Below are positions 54,969 through 63,092 of a DNA stretch of 64,000 bases, piece by piece. Both the position numbers and the translations under genes were made by a program. Under the pieces are notes generated by a model, which saw nothing but the letters and a program-made list of their open reading frames with translations, was not told the DNA's origin and made no database searches. The number at the start of each line of letters is the position of its first letter. Within the stretch, counting starts at the first letter, position 1. This DNA comes from Humitalea rosea (GTDB lineage: Bacteria; Pseudomonadota; Alphaproteobacteria; Acetobacterales; Acetobacteraceae). Location of the stretch: NCBI RefSeq assembly GCF_003253705.1, contig NZ_QKYU01000007.1:124001-188000 (forward strand), read 5' to 3'.

Positions 54969-56824
54969 TGCGGCGCGACAAGCTGCGGCGCCTGGCGCTG
55001 CCCGCATCGCTGCTCGGCGCCATTCTGCTGCTGGCGCTGGCCGCACCGGTGCTGCCGCTGGGCAATCCCGTCAGCCAGGACATCAACCATCGCCTCGCCG
55101 GCATCTCCGCCGGGCATTGGCTGGGGCAGGATGAATATGGGCGCGATGTTCTGACGCGGCTGATCTGGGGCGCGCGGGTGTCGCTGAGCGTCGCTGTTTC
55201 GGCAACCGTGATCGCGACCATCGTGGGCACGTTGCTCGGCATCCTCGGCGGCTATTTCCGCGGCATGGTGGAAATCGGCACGGTTCGGATGGCGGAGATC
55301 GTGCTCTGCTTCCCGCCGATGCTGCTGGCGCTGCTGGTGGTGACCTTGCTCGGGCCTGGGGCGGGCACGCTGATCTTCACCCTCGCGATCCTCTTCACGC
55401 CGACCTTCGCCCGCGTCGCCTATGCCGAGACGCTCTCGGTCCGCGCGTTGGATTACGTGACGGCGCAGGAGGCCCTGGGCGCGCGCTCGGGGCGCATCCT
55501 GCTGCGCACCTTGCTGCCGAATATCGCGCCGCCGCTGATCGTGCAGTTCTCACTGACCATCGCCGCTGCGATGCTGCTGGAAAGCGGACTGTCCTTCCTC
55601 GGCCTCGGCGTGGTGCCGCCGGATCCGTCCTGGGGCCTGATGATCCGCGGCGCGCGGACCACCATGGAACAGGCGCCGCTGCTGCTGCTCTGGCCTTGCC
55701 TCGCGCTGACCGGCACGGTGCTGGTGCTGAACCTGTTCTGCGACCGGCTCCGCAATGCGCTGGACCCTGGCACCGGCGGCAGAAGCCGCCCAGGCTTCCT
55801 GCGCCGCCTTGCCGTGCTGGCCGGCGCCGCGGAGCAGCCGGCGGCCGTGCCGGGGCTGCTCGCCGTGCGGAAGCTGACGCTGGAGGTCCAGGGGCCAACC
55901 GGCCCGGTGCCGGTGGTCCGCGACGTGAACATCACCGTCGCCCCCGGCGAAACCCTCGCGGTGGTCGGCGAGAGCGGCTCGGGCAAGACGCTGACCGGGC
56001 TTGCGGTGATGGGGCTGCTGCCCGCCGCGGTGCGGGTCACCGCGGGCCAGATTCTCTATACCGGCCGGGATGGGCGGACACGCGATCTGCTGCGGCTGCC
56101 GGAACGGGCGCTGCGGGCGCTGCGCGGGCGCGACCTCTCCATGGTGTTCCAGGACCCGGCCAGCAGCCTGAACCCGCTGCTGCGCATCGACGCCCATCTG
56201 GGCGAGGCGCTGCGCGCCCATGGCCAGCGCCAGGGCATCGCCGCCCGCGTGGTGGAACTGCTGCGCAATGTCGGCCTGCCCGATCCCGAAAGCCGTGCCC
56301 GCAGCTATCCGCACGAACTGTCGGGTGGCCAGCGGCAACGCGTGATGATCGCCGCCGCCATCGCCAACCACCCGCGCCTGCTGCTGGCCGATGAGCCGAC
56401 CACCGCACTCGACGTCACCGTGCAGGCGCAGATCCTCGACCTGCTGGCGGGGCTGAAGCGGTCGGAGGAAGGCATGGGCATGGTCTTCGTCACCCACAAC
56501 CTTGCTGTCGTGGCCGAGATCGCCGATCGCGTCGCGGTGATGTACGCGGGCGAAGTGGTCGAGGAAGGCCCGGTCGCCGAGGTCTTCGCCGCGCCGCGCC
56601 ACCCCTATACCGCCGCCTTGATCGCCTCGACGCCGGAGGGCGATGCCGAGCGCCTCACCTCCATTCCCGGCCGTGTGCCGCAGGCCTGGGCGATGCCGGA
56701 GGGCTGCCGCTTCGCTCCCCGCTGCGAGCATGCCCGTGCGATCTGCGACCAGTCCGCGCCGGCGCTGGAAAGCCCCGCCCCCGGCCGCACCACACGCTGC
56801 CTGCGCTGGAAGGAACTGGCATGA
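54968..56824 (+). CDS. Fused ABC permease (DppC type) and ATPase (DppD type)
   Basis: One 618-residue frame combining two subunits. Residues about 1-275 are a DppC permease ([24 protein letters not shown] loop [26 protein letters not shown]). A short linker (about 270-300) leads to a complete ATPase with Walker A GESGSGKT at about 334-341, signature LSGGQRQR near 451, Walker B LLADEPT, and the oligopeptide-family Cys-rich end [16 protein letters not shown]. No frame break or internal ribosome-binding site is obvious at the join. ATPase and permease are thus one chain, which is uncommon in this family. Confidence 0.93.
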   Translation: MRRDKLRRLALPASLLGAILLLALAAPVLPLGNPVSQDINHRLAGISAGHWLGQDEYGRDVLTRLIWGARVSLSVAVSATVIATIVGTLLGILGGYFRGMVEIGTVRMAEIVLCFPPMLLALLVVTLLGPGAGTLIFTLAILFTPTFARVAYAETLSVRALDYVTAQEALGARSGRILLRTLLPNIAPPLIVQFSLTIAAAMLLESGLSFLGLGVVPPDPSWGLMIRGARTTMEQAPLLLLWPCLALTGTVLVLNLFCDRLRNALDPGTGGRSRPGFLRRLAVLAGAAEQPAAVPGLLAVRKLTLEVQGPTGPVPVVRDVNITVAPGETLAVVGESGSGKTLTGLAVMGLLPAAVRVTAGQILYTGRDGRTRDLLRLPERALRALRGRDLSMVFQDPASSLNPLLRIDAHLGEALRAHGQRQGIAARVVELLRNVGLPDPESRARSYPHELSGGQRQRVMIAAAIANHPRLLLADEPTTALDVTVQAQILDLLAGLKRSEEGMGMVFVTHNLAVVAEIADRVAVMYAGEVVEEGPVAEVFAAPRHPYTAALIASTPEGDAERLTSIPGRVPQAWAMPEGCRFAPRCEHARAICDQSAPALESPAPGRTTRCLRWKELA

Positions 56825-57816
56825 GCGCCCCGTTGGCGAGCGACGTGCCGCTGCTGCGCGCGGAGGGGCTGACCCGCAGCTTCACCGGCCGCGGCGGGTT
56901 GTTCCGCCGAAGCCGCCCGGTCGTCGCCGTGCGGGGCGTCAACGTCACCTTGCAGCGCGGCGAGGCATTGGGCGTGGTCGGTGAATCCGGCTGCGGCAAA
57001 AGCACACTTGGCCGGCTGCTGCTGCATCTGATGCCGCCGACCGAAGGCCGCGTGCTGTTCGAGGGTGAGGATCTCGCGACCCTGTCCGGCGCCGCGCGCC
57101 GTGGCTTGCGGCGCCGGATGCAGATGGTGTTCCAGGACCCCTACGGCAGCCTGGACCCGCGCCGCAGCATCGGCGCGCAGATCGCCGATGGGTTGCTGAT
57201 CCATGGCCTGGCCGATGCGGCGGGGGCGGAGCGGCAGGCCGCGGCCCTGCTGCGCCAGGTCGGGCTGGAAGCCTCGCATGCGACACGCTTGCCGCATGAA
57301 TTCTCGGGCGGGCAACGGCAGCGCATCGCCATCGCGCGCGCGCTGGCAACCAAACCCGATTTCATCGTGGCGGATGAGCCGGTCTCGGCGCTCGATGTTT
57401 CGATCCAGGCGCAGATCGTGAACCTGCTGGCGGATCTGCGGCAGGAGCTGGGGCTGGCGCTGCTGTTCATCAGCCACGACCTGCATGTCGTGCGGCACCT
57501 CTGCGATCGGGTGATGGTCATGTATCTCGGCCGCGTGGTCGAGGAAGGCCCGGCCAGCGCCATCTTCCACAGCCCCTCGCACCCCTATACCCGCGCGCTG
57601 CTGGCCGCGACGCCGTCGATGCACCACCGCGCCAAGGTGGCGCCACTGCCGGGCGAGGTGCCGAGTGTCGCCAACCCGCCCTCGGGCTGCGTCTTCCGCA
57701 CCCGCTGCCCGGCGGCGCGCCCCGCCTGCGCCGAAGCCATGCCGCCGCTGGAGACGCATCCCAACCGCCCCGAGCGGCAGATCGCCTGCTGGCGCGCGGC
57801 GGAGATCGAACCGTGA
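56821..57816 (+). CDS. ABC transporter ATP-binding protein (DppF type)
   Basis: A 331-residue ATPase. Walker A GESGCGKS, Q-loop MVFQDPYGSLDPRRSIGAQI, signature FSGGQRQR, Walker B IVADEPVSALD, and the C-terminal oligopeptide-family CVFRTRCPAARPACAE. It starts at the ATG overlapping the fused subunit's stop. With the fused protein's ATPase half, it gives the heterodimeric ATPase typical of Dpp/Opp importers. Confidence 0.94.
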   Translation: MSAPLASDVPLLRAEGLTRSFTGRGGLFRRSRPVVAVRGVNVTLQRGEALGVVGESGCGKSTLGRLLLHLMPPTEGRVLFEGEDLATLSGAARRGLRRRMQMVFQDPYGSLDPRRSIGAQIADGLLIHGLADAAGAERQAAALLRQVGLEASHATRLPHEFSGGQRQRIAIARALATKPDFIVADEPVSALDVSIQAQIVNLLADLRQELGLALLFISHDLHVVRHLCDRVMVMYLGRVVEEGPASAIFHSPSHPYTRALLAATPSMHHRAKVAPLPGEVPSVANPPSGCVFRTRCPAARPACAEAMPPLETHPNRPERQIACWRAAEIEP

Positions 57817-57841
57817 TCCAAGACCCGAAAGAGGTTTTCCG

Positions 57842-58537
57842 ATGCTGACGCCGCAATCCCGTGTGGTCATGCTCTCCGGTGCCACGCGCGGCATCGGGCG
57901 TGCGGTGCTGGAACGCCTGCTGGCCGCGGGCTGCATCATCAGCGCGGGTGTCCGCACCGCCGCGAGCCTGCCGCAGCACGCCAATCTGACCCACCACCCC
58001 TACGACGCCGCCAAGACCGGCAGCGCGGAGGCCTGGGTTGCCGCCACCATCGAACGTCATGGCCGCATCGACGCTTTGGTGAACGCCGCCGGCATCAATC
58101 CGCGCGGCACCTTGTTCGACACCGATGAGACGCCGTTCGACGACCTGTGGACTGTCAATGCCAAGGGGCCGATGCGGGCGATCCGCGCCGCCTGGCCGCA
58201 TCTCGTGGCCAGCGGCAGCGGGCGCGTGGTGAACATCTCCTCGCTCTCGGGCAAGCGGGTGCGGAACGACAATCTCGCTTACGCCATGAGCAAGTTCGCC
58301 GTGGTGGCGCTGACGCAGGAGGTCCGTCGCCTCGGCTGGGACCATGGCATCCGCGCGACGGCGGTCTGCCCCGGTTTCGTCGATACCGACATGACCTCGC
58401 ATGTCACCAAATTCCCGCGCGAGCAGATGAGCCGGCCCGAGGATCTGGCCGCGCTGATCGAGGTTGTGCTGCATCTCTCCAACACCGCGAGCGTGGCGGA
58501 GCTTCTGGTCAACTGCCGCCACGAGGATACGCTGTGA
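57842..58537 (+). CDS. Short-chain dehydrogenase/reductase
   Basis: A 231-residue classical SDR. NAD(P)-binding S12-GATRGIG19 (a TGxxxGxG variant with Ser first), NAAG near residue 82, catalytic Tyr147 and Lys151 in YAMSK. The substrate is unknown. It is in the same operon as hyuAB and the three-subunit dehydrogenase that follows at once (4-bp overlap), so it probably acts on an alcohol or keto intermediate. Confidence 0.9.
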   Translation: MLTPQSRVVMLSGATRGIGRAVLERLLAAGCIISAGVRTAASLPQHANLTHHPYDAAKTGSAEAWVAATIERHGRIDALVNAAGINPRGTLFDTDETPFDDLWTVNAKGPMRAIRAAWPHLVASGSGRVVNISSLSGKRVRNDNLAYAMSKFAVVALTQEVRRLGWDHGIRATAVCPGFVDTDMTSHVTKFPREQMSRPEDLAALIEVVLHLSNTASVAELLVNCRHEDTL

Positions 58538-58809
58538 AGCTGCGGCGGCTGCGCGATGCCGGGCGGCCGCGCATCCTGCTGACCCTGGAAGGCGAGGCGC
58601 TGGAAGCGCAGGCCGGCGACACGCTGTTGACGGCGCTGCTCGCCGGTGGCGCCGGGCATCTGCGCGACAGCGAATTCGGCGACGGCCCCCGCGCGGGTTT
58701 CTGCCTGATGGGCGCCTGCCAGGATTGCTGGGTGGTGGTCGAAGGGCAGGGCAGGGTGCGCGCCTGCGCGACGCTGGCCGAGGACGGCATGAGGGTGAAA
58801 CGCGGATGA
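58534..58809 (+). CDS. 2Fe-2S protein, HcnA/OoxA-type small subunit
   Basis: A 91-residue ferredoxin-like subunit starting at a GTG overlapping the SDR stop. The plant-type cluster is complete: Cys57, Cys62, Cys65 and Cys78 (C-x4-C-x2-C-x12-C). Its size and place before two FAD proteins match the small subunit of hydrogen-cyanide synthase, opine oxidase and D-hydroxyproline dehydrogenase complexes. It overlaps the next gene by 4 bp. Confidence 0.9.
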   Translation: MKLRRLRDAGRPRILLTLEGEALEAQAGDTLLTALLAGGAGHLRDSEFGDGPRAGFCLMGACQDCWVVVEGQGRVRACATLAEDGMRVKRG

Positions 58810-60194
58810 GGATCGCCGTGGTTGGCGCCGGCCCCGCCGGGGTGCGCGCCGTGCAGACCCTGGTCGCCGCGGGGCACCGCCCCGCCTGGCTGGATGAGGC
58901 ACCGGATGGCGGCGGCCGCATCTACCAGCGCCCGCCCGCGGCCCTGAACCGCGACGCGAAGATGCTGTATGGCTTCGAGGCCAAGCGCGCGACCGCGCTG
59001 CATGACACGCTGGATGCGATGAAGCCGCGCACCGACTGGCGGCCCGACACCTTCGTCTGGCACATCCGCCCGGGTGTGAAGCGTTTGCAGACGCTGCATC
59101 GCGGCGTGCAGGCGGTGGTGGACTACGACGCCGTGCTGCTCTGCACCGGCGCGATGGATCGCGTGGTGCCGGTCCCCGGCTGGACGCTGCCGGGTGTCAC
59201 CACCATGGGTGCCGCGCAGATCGCGCTGAAGACCCAGGGCTGCGGCATCGGCAGCCGCGTGGCCTTCCTCGGCAGCGGGCCGCTGCTGTGGCTTGTGGCG
59301 TATCAATATGCCCGGGCCGGGGCGGATGTGGTGGCGGTGCTGGACACCACCTCCTTCGCCACCAAGGCGCGGGCCGCATTTGGGCTGCTGCGCGGCGGCG
59401 CGACCTTCGCCAAGGGGCTCTATTACATCGGCTGGCTGCGCGCGCATGGCATCCGCATCGATGAGGGCGTGACGCCCGTGGCGATCGAGGGCGCTGGGTC
59501 GGGCGTCACCGGGCTCGACTGGCGCGATGCGCGCGGGCGGGCGCAGCGCGTCGATTGCGATGCCGTCGGCATCGGCTGGGGGCTGCGGCCCGAGGCGCAG
59601 CTTGCGGACCTCGCCGGCATCCCATTCCGCTTCGATGCCATCCAGCACAATTGGGTGCCGGAACGCGATCTTGCAGGCCGTACCAGCGTCGAAGGGCACT
59701 ACCTGGCCGGTGACGGCGCCGGCATCGGCGGCGCCGAGGTCGCGGAACTGGCCGGCGCCCGCGCCGCCCTGGCCCTGTTGCAGGATGCGGGGGCAGCGGT
59801 GGATGCCGCCGAGGCCGCGCGGCTGGACCGTGCCCTGACCGCGGCCGGGCGCTTCCGCGTCGCGTTGGAGCGCGCCTCGCCTTACCCCGCGCATCTCGCC
59901 GCGGGTTTGCCCGATGATACGATCCTCTGCCGCTGCGAGGGGCTGCGCGTCGGCGAACTGCGCGCCGCCGCTGCCGAGGAGTACCCCGCCGGCCGTGCGC
60001 CCGAGATGAACCGCGCCAAGGCCTTCACCCGCACCGGCATGGGCCGATGCCAGGGCCGCGTCTGCGGCGCCGCCGCCGCCGAGATCCTGGCCGCGGCCCT
60101 TGGCGTTCCGGTCGATGCGATCGGCCGGCTGCGCGGGCAGCCCCCGGTCAAGCCGATCCCCATCGTCGCGCCACCCGCCGAGGCCGTGCCATGA
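58806..60194 (+). CDS. FAD/NAD(P)-binding subunit, HcnB/OoxA-type, with BFD-like 2Fe-2S site
   Basis: A 462-residue flavoprotein. It begins MRIAVVGAGPAG (FAD Rossmann), has a second dinucleotide fold around FLGSGPLL, and ends in a BFD-like domain with Cys375-x-Cys377 and Cys415-x4-Cys420 for a second iron-sulfur cluster. This is the large subunit of HcnABC-like amino acid dehydrogenases. Overlaps both neighbours by 4 bp. Confidence 0.9.
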   Translation: MRIAVVGAGPAGVRAVQTLVAAGHRPAWLDEAPDGGGRIYQRPPAALNRDAKMLYGFEAKRATALHDTLDAMKPRTDWRPDTFVWHIRPGVKRLQTLHRGVQAVVDYDAVLLCTGAMDRVVPVPGWTLPGVTTMGAAQIALKTQGCGIGSRVAFLGSGPLLWLVAYQYARAGADVVAVLDTTSFATKARAAFGLLRGGATFAKGLYYIGWLRAHGIRIDEGVTPVAIEGAGSGVTGLDWRDARGRAQRVDCDAVGIGWGLRPEAQLADLAGIPFRFDAIQHNWVPERDLAGRTSVEGHYLAGDGAGIGGAEVAELAGARAALALLQDAGAAVDAAEAARLDRALTAAGRFRVALERASPYPAHLAAGLPDDTILCRCEGLRVGELRAAAAEEYPAGRAPEMNRAKAFTRTGMGRCQGRVCGAAAAEILAAALGVPVDAIGRLRGQPPVKPIPIVAPPAEAVP

Positions 60195-61312
60195 CCACCT
60201 CCTGCGATGTGCTGATCGTGGGCGGCGGTGGTGCCGGCTGTTCGGCCGCGCTGCATATGGCGCAGCGCGGGCAGCGCGTGATCCTGCTCGAACGCGGACT
60301 GGTCGGCAGCCAGGCCTCGGGCGTGAATTACGGCGGCGTGCGGCAGCAGGGGCGGAACCCGGCGGAACTGCCGATCGCCCGCCGTTCCCACGCGCTGTGG
60401 ATGCGGATGCCGGAGCTGGTCGGCAGCGATGTGGAATTCAGCGTCACCGGCCATCTGAAACTCGCGCGCAACGACGCTGAGGAAGCCGAGCTGATCGCCT
60501 ATCTCGACACCGCGCGCGAGCATGGGCTGGCGCTGCGGATGGTCGGGCGCAACTCCATCCATCGCGACTATCCCTGGCTGGGGCCGAAGGTGGTGGCGGG
60601 CTCCTTCGCGCCCGAGGATGGCTCAGCCAATCCGCGCCTGCTCTCATCATCGCTCGCCCGTGTCGCGCGCCTGGCCGGTGCCGAGATCCGCGAGCACACC
60701 AAGGTCACGGGCTTCGCGCATGACGGCAGGCTGTTCCGCCTGACCGCCGAGGATGGCACCGAATTCTCCGCCCCCGTGCTGCTGAACATGGCCGGCTACT
60801 GGGGCGGCGCCGTGGCGGCGGCCTTTGGCGAGGCGGTGCCGATCAAGCCGCTCAGCCCGAACATGGCGGTGACCGAGCCGGTCCCCTTCTTCATCGAGCC
60901 CAACCTTGGGGTCGTGGGCGGCAATGTCTATCTGCGCCAGATCCCGCGCGGCAACATCATCATCGGCGGCGGCCATGGCGAGAGCGACGTCTCCGGCGGC
61001 CGGGCCTGGGCGCGGCCGCTGCCGGAGGTGACGCTGGAGATGCTGGGCCTCGCGGTCGCACTGGTGCCCTCGCTCGTGGGCGTGCAGGTGATCCGTAGCT
61101 GGACCGGCATCGACGGCCAGATGCCGGATCGCATCCCGGTGATCGGGCCCAGCGGCACCATGCCAGGGCTGTTCCACGCCTTCGGTTTTTCCGGCCATGG
61201 CTTCCAGCTTGGGCCGGGTGTCGGCGCGATCATGACCGAGCTTGTGCTCGATGGGCACACGGATGTGCCGCTTGCGCCATTCCGCATCGGCCGCTGGCGC
61301 GATGCGGCCTGA
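60191..61312 (+). CDS. FAD-dependent oxidoreductase, HcnC/D-amino-acid-dehydrogenase type
   Basis: A 373-residue DAO-family flavoprotein. The FAD motif is VLIVGGGGAGCSAAL (GxGxxG at residues 11-16). GGVRQQGRNPAELPIARRS is the region after the fold, and GFSGHGFQLGPGVG near the C terminus is the conserved FAD end of the family. It is the probable catalytic amine/imino-acid oxidising subunit. It is the third partner of the preceding two genes (4-bp overlap). Confidence 0.9.
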   Translation: MTTSCDVLIVGGGGAGCSAALHMAQRGQRVILLERGLVGSQASGVNYGGVRQQGRNPAELPIARRSHALWMRMPELVGSDVEFSVTGHLKLARNDAEEAELIAYLDTAREHGLALRMVGRNSIHRDYPWLGPKVVAGSFAPEDGSANPRLLSSSLARVARLAGAEIREHTKVTGFAHDGRLFRLTAEDGTEFSAPVLLNMAGYWGGAVAAAFGEAVPIKPLSPNMAVTEPVPFFIEPNLGVVGGNVYLRQIPRGNIIIGGGHGESDVSGGRAWARPLPEVTLEMLGLAVALVPSLVGVQVIRSWTGIDGQMPDRIPVIGPSGTMPGLFHAFGFSGHGFQLGPGVGAIMTELVLDGHTDVPLAPFRIGRWRDAA

Positions 61313-61328
61313 AGGATTTTTCGCTGCC

Positions 61329-62498
61329 ATGAAGATCACCCGCGCGCAGATCTACCTCACCAAGATCGACGGCCGCACGCCGCTCATCCTGCGGCTCTGG
61401 ACCGATGAGGGCATCAGCGGCCTCGGCGAGGCCGCGCTGGCCTATGGCATCGGCGCCAGCGGCGCCGCGGCGCTGATCGAGGAGATGCTGCGCAAGATCG
61501 TGCTGGGCCGCCGCGCCTTCGATATCGAGGCGATCTGGAGCGACCTTTACGACCACAGCTTCTGGGCCAAGGGCGGCGGCCCGATCATCTTCGCCGCGAT
61601 CAGCGCGATCGAGACGGCGCTCTGGGATATCAAGGGCAAGGCGCTGGGCGTGCCGGTCTATGAGCTGCTGGGCGGGCGCTACCGGCAGGAGGTGCGCTGC
61701 TACGCCAATGGCTGGTCCTTCCGCGCCTCCACCCCCGACGAGTTGGCGCGCGCGGCGGAGACGGCGCTGGCCGCCGGCTATGACGCGTTGAAATTCTATC
61801 CGCTGGCGACGCCGATCGGGAACCATCCGAACGGCATCTTCGCCCATATCTCCCGCCGCGAATTCGACCGCGACTTCGAGCGCCTGGCCGTCGCGCGTGT
61901 CCGAGCCGTGCGCGATGCCGTCGGCCCGGATGTCGATCTGATGGTGGATATGAGCGCGGAACTCACCACCGACGCCATCATCCGCCTCGGGCTGAAGCTG
62001 GAGGAATTCGACCTGTTCTTCTTCGAGGAGCCGGTCGATCCCTTCGATCCCGAGGCGATGAAGATGGTCGCCGACCGCCTCTCCATGCCGGTCGCGGCTG
62101 GTGAGCGGCTCTACACCCGCTATGGCTTCCGCCGCCTGTTCGAGCTGCGCGCCGCGGCCATCGTGCAGCCCGACATCGGCACCGTCGGCGGCATGATGGA
62201 GACGAAGAAGATCGCCGCCATGGCCGAGACCTACAACATGCGGGTGCAGCCGCATCTCTGCGCCGGGCCGGTCGCCACGGCGGCGGCGCTGCAACTCGAC
62301 GCCTGCATCCCGAACTTCCTCATCCAGGAACTCTATCCCTTCCGCGTGCCGGAGCATTTCGCGCTGGTGGACGCGCCCCTGGAACCGCAGGTGAAGAATG
62401 GCCGGGTCGCGATCCCCGACCGGCCGGGCCTCGGCGTCGAACTGGTCGAGGCCAATATCGCACCCTTCCTGGGCGCGGAGCTGGCGCTCGGGGATTGA
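61329..62498 (+). CDS. Enolase-superfamily enzyme (mandelate racemase subgroup)
   Basis: A 389-residue enzyme, last in the hyu operon. Metal ligands Asp207 (MVDMSAE), Glu233 or Glu234 (FEEPV) and Glu259 (AGERLY); dyad Asp282 (QPDIGTVGG) and His309 (QPHLCAGP); Lys155 (ALKFYP) on the other side. This set suits dehydration or epimerisation of an acid. The superfamily includes both acid-sugar dehydratases and amino-acid-derivative racemases. It lies 16 bp after the FAD oxidoreductase. Distinct in sequence from the copy at 24975. Confidence 0.88.
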   Translation: MKITRAQIYLTKIDGRTPLILRLWTDEGISGLGEAALAYGIGASGAAALIEEMLRKIVLGRRAFDIEAIWSDLYDHSFWAKGGGPIIFAAISAIETALWDIKGKALGVPVYELLGGRYRQEVRCYANGWSFRASTPDELARAAETALAAGYDALKFYPLATPIGNHPNGIFAHISRREFDRDFERLAVARVRAVRDAVGPDVDLMVDMSAELTTDAIIRLGLKLEEFDLFFFEEPVDPFDPEAMKMVADRLSMPVAAGERLYTRYGFRRLFELRAAAIVQPDIGTVGGMMETKKIAAMAETYNMRVQPHLCAGPVATAAALQLDACIPNFLIQELYPFRVPEHFALVDAPLEPQVKNGRVAIPDRPGLGVELVEANIAPFLGAELALGD

Positions 62499-62532
62499 AG
62501 GGGCGTCGCCTGATGCTGGCGGCTGGCCGCCG

Positions 62533-62931
62533 TCAGGTCGCGGGGCGCTTGCGGCCGCGCTTGGGCTTGGCCGCCGCGCGGGCCGCCGCCAAGGCGCGCG
62601 CGGCCCAGGTGCGCAGCGTCTCCGTCTCCTCGATCACCGCATCGGGCGCTTCGTAGTAGCTGGCCACGGTCACCTCGCGGTCGCGGGTCTGGTAGGTGAA
62701 GGGGGAGGCGCCTTCGGCCTCGAACAGCGGCCGTGTCGCGTCATCCACCCGCAGGTAGAGCGCGCCCTTGATCACCATGGCGAAGGTCACCTGATCGACC
62801 GAGAGCCCGGCGCCGCCGAACAGGCGCCGGACGGCGACGGGCCCGAGCGGGCCAAGCTCTGCCGCGATCTCCATCGCCCGGCCCCGCGCATCCAGCGCGG
62901 TGGGGCGCACCAGCATCCGCCCGTTCGCCAT
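62533..62931 (-). CDS. TfoX N-terminal domain protein
   Basis: A 132-residue protein with a TfoX/Sxy N-terminal domain (LFGGAGLSVDQVTFAMVIKGALYLRVD) and a basic tail (KPKRGRKRP). Full-length TfoX regulators have a second domain that is missing here. Such single-domain proteins are common and their function is unknown. I start at 62931 because GAAGAAGG lies just upstream; ATG at 62940 would leave no room for that site. Confidence 0.8.
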   Translation of the reverse strand: MANGRMLVRPTALDARGRAMEIAAELGPLGPVAVRRLFGGAGLSVDQVTFAMVIKGALYLRVDDATRPLFEAEGASPFTYQTRDREVTVASYYEAPDAVIEETETLRTWAARALAAARAAAKPKRGRKRPAT

Positions 62932-63092
62932 GGTCTCCATCCTTCTTCGGCCGCATGCCACGCCGTGACGCTGTGGTTGCGCAAGCAGGAAGCAATACGC
63001 CGCCGAAGCTGTATCCGGGTGGCAAGCGGCAGGGGCATATCAGCTCAGCGCAGCTTGCACGGCGGCGCCGCGCCCGACTAGGCTGCCGGCCT

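Noticed and set aside
52458-55046. Long minus-strand open frame of more than 800 codons
   Set aside because: It is the mirror of the ABC transporter genes; its product is Arg/His/Gln-rich with no domain, as expected for the complement of high-GC coding DNA.
58534-61312. Hydrogen cyanide synthase HcnABC
   Set aside because: The architecture matches but the operon context is catabolic and other complexes share it; I kept only a type-level name.
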